From Prinsepia uniflora (taxonomy: Eukaryota; Streptophyta; Magnoliopsida; Rosales; Rosaceae), in assembly GCA_032719365.1 (NCBI GenBank), contig CM064871.1:59966416-60030415 (forward strand): DNA of 64,000 bases, in the 5' to 3' direction. A program made the position numbers and the translations under genes. This document shows, piece after piece, positions 59,831-64,000 of this stretch (its first letter is position 1; each line of letters opens with the position of its first letter). The notes beneath the pieces were generated by a model. The model had not been told where the DNA came from. It searched no databases and saw only the letters and a program-made list of their open reading frames with translations.

Positions 59831-62800
59831 ATGGGCGTTGTGTACATAGTGAATCAGGTGATCTGGAGATGCCCAGTAAGGGTGGAGGAGGTTGATCTGC
59901 TAGCTGATCTAATCCTTATGGATATCCATGACTTTGATGTTATCTTGGGAATGGATTGGTTGACGGAGCACGGTTCGCTCATCGACTGTTGTAGTAGGCG
60001 GGTGATTCTGCGGAGTCCGGGTTTGCCGGAGGTTACTTTTCAGGGAGAGCGCGAAGGTTCACTACCTGAAATAATTTCTTCACTTGCCGCTACCAAGCTT
60101 CTACAGAAGGGATGCCAGGGTTATCTGGCGCATGTTGTGACGACGCAAAGTGATACTCCGAGTGCCGATGATATACCGGTGGTGCGAGAATTTTCGGATG
60201 TGTTCCCGGAAGATTTGCCTGGTTTACCACCACATCGGGAGATTGAGTTCACGATTGAACTACTTCCCGGCACACGACCTATATCACAGGCACCATATCG
60301 GATGGCTCCAGCGGAGTTACAGGAACTGAAAATCCAATTGTAGGAGTTGGTGGACTTGGGATTCATCCGACCGAGTACATCACCGTGGGGAGCACCGGTA
60401 TTATTTGTGAAGAATAAGGAGGGGAGCCTCCGTTTGTGTGTAGATTATCGACAGCTCAACAAGGTCACGGTAAGGAACCAGTACCCTTTACCCAGGATCG
60501 ACGATCTTTTCGATCAACTGCGGGGAGCACAGTACTTCTCGAAGATTGATTTACGATCTGGTTATCACCAGCTAAAGATTGCTGAGGGGGATGTCCCGAA
60601 GACAGCGTTTCGGACCAGATACGGGCATTATGAATTCCTTGTGATGCCTTTCGGCTTGACGAATGCTCCAACAGCATTCATGGATCTGATGAATAGGGTC
60701 TTCCGATCTTATTTGGATAAGTTCGTGATCGTGTTCATTGATGACATCCTTGTGTACTCAAGGAGTGCTCAGGCTCATGAGAAACACTTACGATCGGTGT
60801 TAGGGAAGTTGAGGCAGAATCAGTTGTACGCCAAGCTGAGTAAGTGTCAGTTTTGGCTAACCAGCATTGGTTTTCTGGGACATGTGGTGTCAGCAGACGG
60901 GATTAGTGTGGATCCCCAGAAGACCGAAGCGGTGACAAATTGGGCTAGACCGACGACCGTGACAGAGGTACGGAGTTTCGTTGGTTTGGCAGGATACTAC
61001 CGGAGATTTGTTGAGGGTTTCTCTAGTATCGCTGCACCATTGACTCGTTTAACCAGGAAATGAGTAAAGTTTGTTTGGGATGAACGGTGTGAGCAGGGTT
61101 ATCAGGAATTAAAACGTCGGTTAACTACCACACCTGTTCTTTCTTTACCTGATAATAGTGGAGAGTTCGAAGTCTACAGTGACGCATCATTACAAGGTTT
61201 GGGTTGCGTGCTGATGCAGAATGGCAGAGTTATCACTTATACATCAAGACAACTAAAGACACATGAACTGAACTACCCTACGCATGATCTGGAGTTGGCG
61301 GCTGTGGTTCACGCTTTAAAGATCTGGAGACATTATCTGTACGGGGTGACTTGCAGGATCTTCACCGATCATCAGAGTTTAAAGCATTTGTTCACTCAGA
61401 AGGAGCTGAACGTAAGTCAGCGAAGGTGGTTGGAATTAATCAAGGACTATGATTGTACGATTGAATATCATCCAGGGAAGGCGAACGTCGTGGCAGACGC
61501 ACTCAGCAGGAAGTCAGCAGGATCGCTTGCACACTTGAGGCTGGTGTACCTTCCTTTGCTAGTGGAACTCCGAAGGGCTGGAGTTATGCTGGGGATGGAT
61601 GAGCAGGGAGCTTTGTTGGCCAGTTTTCATGTACGACCTGTGCTAGTTAATCGGATTATCGAGGCACAATTAGAGGATCCGACACTTTGTATCTACAAGA
61701 TCGAGGTCGACGCGGATGAGAGGCAGGACTTTACTATCCGACGAGATGGAGCTCTGGTGAAACTGGGCCGTTTGTGTGTTCCTGCAGTGGCAGAGTTACT
61801 GGCAGAAATTCTTGAGGAAGCCCACAGTTCGGCTTATGCCATGCATCCGGGAGGTACAAAGATGTACCGTACCCTCTGGAACCACTATTGGTGGGCTGGG
61901 ATGAAAAAGGATATTGCAGAGTTTGTGAGCAGATGTTTGACCTGTCAGCAGGTCAAGGCTGAGCGGCAGAGACCGTATGGAGCTATGCAACCACTTCCGA
62001 TTCCCGAGTGGAAGTGGGATCACATTACCATGGATTTTGTTTTTAAGTTGCCAAGAACTCAGAGAGGATTCGATGGAGTTTGGGTGATTGTCGATCGATT
62101 GACCAAGTCAGCTCATTTCTTACCGCTGCAGGAGACATTTAAGCCAAACCGACTGGCTCAACTGTTTGTGAAAGAGATCATTCGACTTCATGGTACGCCG
62201 AAGTCGATAGTGTCTGATCGAGATTCGCGTTTCACTTCTAGGTTCTGGCGAAGTTTGCAGAACGCCTTGGGTACAAACTTACATTTCAGTATAGCGTTCC
62301 ACCCACAGACCGATGGGTAGTCAGAGAGGACTATCCAGACTTTTGAGGACATGATGAGGTCTTGTGTACTGCAGTTTCAGGATTCGTGGGATACTCATTT
62401 GCCTTTGATGGAGTTCGCATACAACAACAGTTATCAGGCAAGTATCGGGATGACGCCCTACGAGGCACTGTATGGCCGACAGTGCAGGACACCTATCTGC
62501 TGGATGGAGGTAGGAGAACGAGCGGAAATAGGACCGGATTTGATGGACATGACTCAGGAAACAGTTCGAATCATCAAGGAAAGATTGAAGGTAGCGTAAG
62601 ATCGCCAAAATAGCTATGATGATCGACGAATTCGAGACTTGGAATTCGAGGTGGGAGATTTTGTGTTCCTTACGTTATCTCCCTGGAAAGGAATTATCCG
62701 TTTTGGCTGACGCGGGAAGTTGAGTCCACGTTATTTTGGGCCGTTCGAGATCATAGAGAGGATTGGACTAGTGGCATACCGGTTGGCACTACCTCCAGAC

Positions 62801-63070
62801 CTTGCCAGAGTACACGACGTTTTCCATGTGTCCATGTTACGGAAGTACCTACGGGACGATTCACATGCCTTGCCGGAACAACCAGTAGAACTAATGACTG
62901 ATTTGAGCTTTGAGGAGAAACCAGTGCAGATTCTGGATCAGAAGAACAAGGTTATGAGAAATAAGACGATTCGGTTGGTGAAAGTCCTATGGAGGAACCA
63001 TGACGTCGAGGAAGCAACGTGGGAACCCGAAGACTTGATGAGGGAGCAGTACCCGTTTTTATTTGAGTAA
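59831..63070 (+). pseudogene. Tekay pol: protease, RT, RNase H, integrase, chromodomain (five stops)
   Basis: Pol polyprotein of a chromovirus, one continuous frame of about 1,080 codons. The protease lacks its N terminus and active-site Asp but keeps FDVILGMDWL. The reverse transcriptase has [33 protein letters not shown] and the catalytic FIDD at 60734-60745. RNase H follows (YSDAS, TDHQSL, VADALSR), then integrase with an HHCC zinc finger ([15 protein letters not shown]), Asp residues in MDFVF and SDRDSRF, and the Glu after the third stop, and a C-terminal chromodomain ([13 protein letters not shown]). In-frame stops stand at 60341 (TAG), 61061 (TGA), 62318 (TAG), 62597 (TAA) and 62708 (TGA). 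There is no frameshift. At least four stops fit C-to-T changes of Gln or Arg codons. Confidence 0.92.
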
Positions 63071-63105
63071 ATTTCGAGGACGAAATTTTTGTAAGGTGGG
63101 TAGAT
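63071..63105 (+). promoter_or_regulatory. Purine-tract block before 3' LTR
   Basis: Immediately after the pol stop comes AATTTCGAGGACGAAATT, in which AATTTCG and CGAAATT are inverted arms, then a purine-rich GTAAGGTGGGTAGAT, and the LTR. The same block precedes LTRs at 20841, 24250, 32241 and 53438. The purine tract should prime plus-strand DNA; the role of the palindromic motif is unknown. Confidence 0.75.
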
Positions 63106-64000
63106 TGTAACGACCCGAACTTTCGTAATTATTATTTTATTGTAAAATGACTGTTTTACCCTTGAGGGGGGGGGGGGGGAAGTTTACTTTTACCTCGGGA
63201 AGTAATTAGGACTTTGACCCGTGACCGTGACGTAGTTTAGGATGTCACGAGTTCATAGGCAGGTGGCACGTTCGATTCTGACGTTCGAGGAAGAAGTTGT
63301 GACGTTCAGAAGTCGAGGGGTATTTTGGTAATTTGGTCAATTAGGGGCCAAATATTGACTTTTGACCTGGGAAGTCCAACGGACGAGGGCCAAGGACCGT
63401 TACGTAGGTCCCGTCGATACGAATCCGTAGACAGGCGGCACGCCGAAATCGGACGTACGACGAAAAAGTTATGGTTAAGAACGTAAAACGCGATTAACCG
63501 AACTAACCGAGAACCGAATCAAAATAATATTAAAATAATGGAATCTGATTACTTTATTCAAACCAATCTGGACCCTTGGATGAGTGACACGTGTCACTCA
63601 TCCCCACACTCCCTAAATCAAGGATCTATGTTGGCCATTTGAATTATTTAATTATTTTCTCTCCTTAAATCCTCACCATTGATCCTATACTGAGATTGAA
63701 TCTCAGCCCTTCATTCCATCCATCCATTCTGTTTTAAACTCTCAGATTTTTCACTCTCACATTTTCATTCTCTCAAAACCGTGTACTCTCACCCTTCGAA
63801 CAAACACACCAGCGTCACACCACCCAACCCCCCTCACCAGGCAGCCCTCAGCCACCTCCAGACGACCACCACCACCACCACGGGCGGCGGCACAACCCCA
63901 AAACCCCCCAGACCCGAGAAGGAAACCCGATCAGCCCAAACCTTCACCCCTGCACTCGAACTAACCTAGGGTTAGGACCACTGAGACCTCTGGACGACTC
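63106..64000 (+). mobile_element. 3' LTR of Tekay element, cut by window end
   Basis: Starts TGTAACGACCCGAAC, with a long G-run near 63166-63178, then GATGTCACGAGTTCATAGGC and GACAGGCGGCACG landmarks of family A, the palindrome at 63578-63603, and a C-rich leader with an ACC repeat near 63862. The frame at 63781-63969 is chance coding. Confidence 0.85.
63578..63603. promoter_or_regulatory. 26-bp perfect palindrome with central G-box
   Basis: Arms GGATGAGTGACAC and GTGTCACTCATCC meet without a spacer to give a central CACGTG. In the other LTR copies the centre is AAGT, AAAT or CTTG, so only this copy has the G-box core. Position in the LTR is the same as at 49869-49902. Confidence 0.8.

Larger units (their letters stand above)
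59706..64000 (+). mobile_element. Tekay/Del-type chromovirus (Ty3/Gypsy), 5'-deleted, runs off window
   Basis: A 123-bp remnant of the 5' LTR, a pol gene (59831-63070), the purine-tract block and a 3' LTR from 63106 to the window end. The LTR sequence belongs to family A, so this is the coding member of that family. Most of the 5' LTR, the primer site, all of gag and the protease N terminus are missing: after GACCCGTGAC at 59828 the sequence jumps straight into protease codons. The two LTR starts differ at only a few bases plus a G-run, indicating a young insertion. The left target duplication would be CTACC (59701-59705). Confidence 0.85.

Overview
This window is nuclear DNA from a flowering plant, most likely a eudicot. 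It has intron-containing plant genes with GT-AG introns (plus one GC-AG), class III peroxidases, a POOR HOMOLOGOUS SYNAPSIS 1-like meiosis gene, a plant L1-type LINE, and many nested Ty3/Gypsy LTR elements. I cannot name the species.

Only three intact host genes are supported: two same-strand class III peroxidase paralogs (936-2051 and 38518-39915, about 60% identical over exon 2) and a ten-exon PHS1-like gene on the minus strand (40235-43432), convergent with the second peroxidase. The peroxidases look like an old local duplication now separated by about 36 kb of inserted repeats. The PHS1-like gene carries tandemly duplicated exon-intron units and one GC-AG intron.

The rest is repeats. 2.8-5.4 kb: a foldback element, a hAT-like element with an 8-bp target duplication, and a local tandem repeat. 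5.4-11.7 kb: a minus-strand LINE (5917-11601, 16-bp target duplication) inserted in the tail of an older LINE. 12.0-35.5 kb: a nest founded by a short non-coding LTR element (called family B here), containing an inverted Athila-like solo LTR and a chain of Tekay/Del-type LTRs and decayed internal regions (family A). 43.9-55.6 kb: a second family B element holding two family A solo LTRs, one per orientation, cut at its right end by an Athila-like LTR. 56-64 kb: more family A LTR sequence, a frameshifted gag-like gene with a duplicated leader, and, inserted in it, a recent Tekay-type chromovirus whose pol keeps one frame but has five stop codons and which has lost nearly all of its 5' LTR, PBS and gag.

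Family A and B elements share a tRNA-Met type primer binding site (TGGTATCAGAGC) and the AATTTCGAGGACGAAATT motif before the 3' LTR, so the non-coding ones probably relied on Tekay-type proteins in trans. The most unusual signals are inside the family A LTRs: a stem-loop about 53 nt before the LTR end with a compensatory base-pair change, a long palindrome, arrays of short palindromes whose arms co-vary, and an invariant GTGAGT paired with a conserved acceptor-like site that could mark an intron in the transcript leader.
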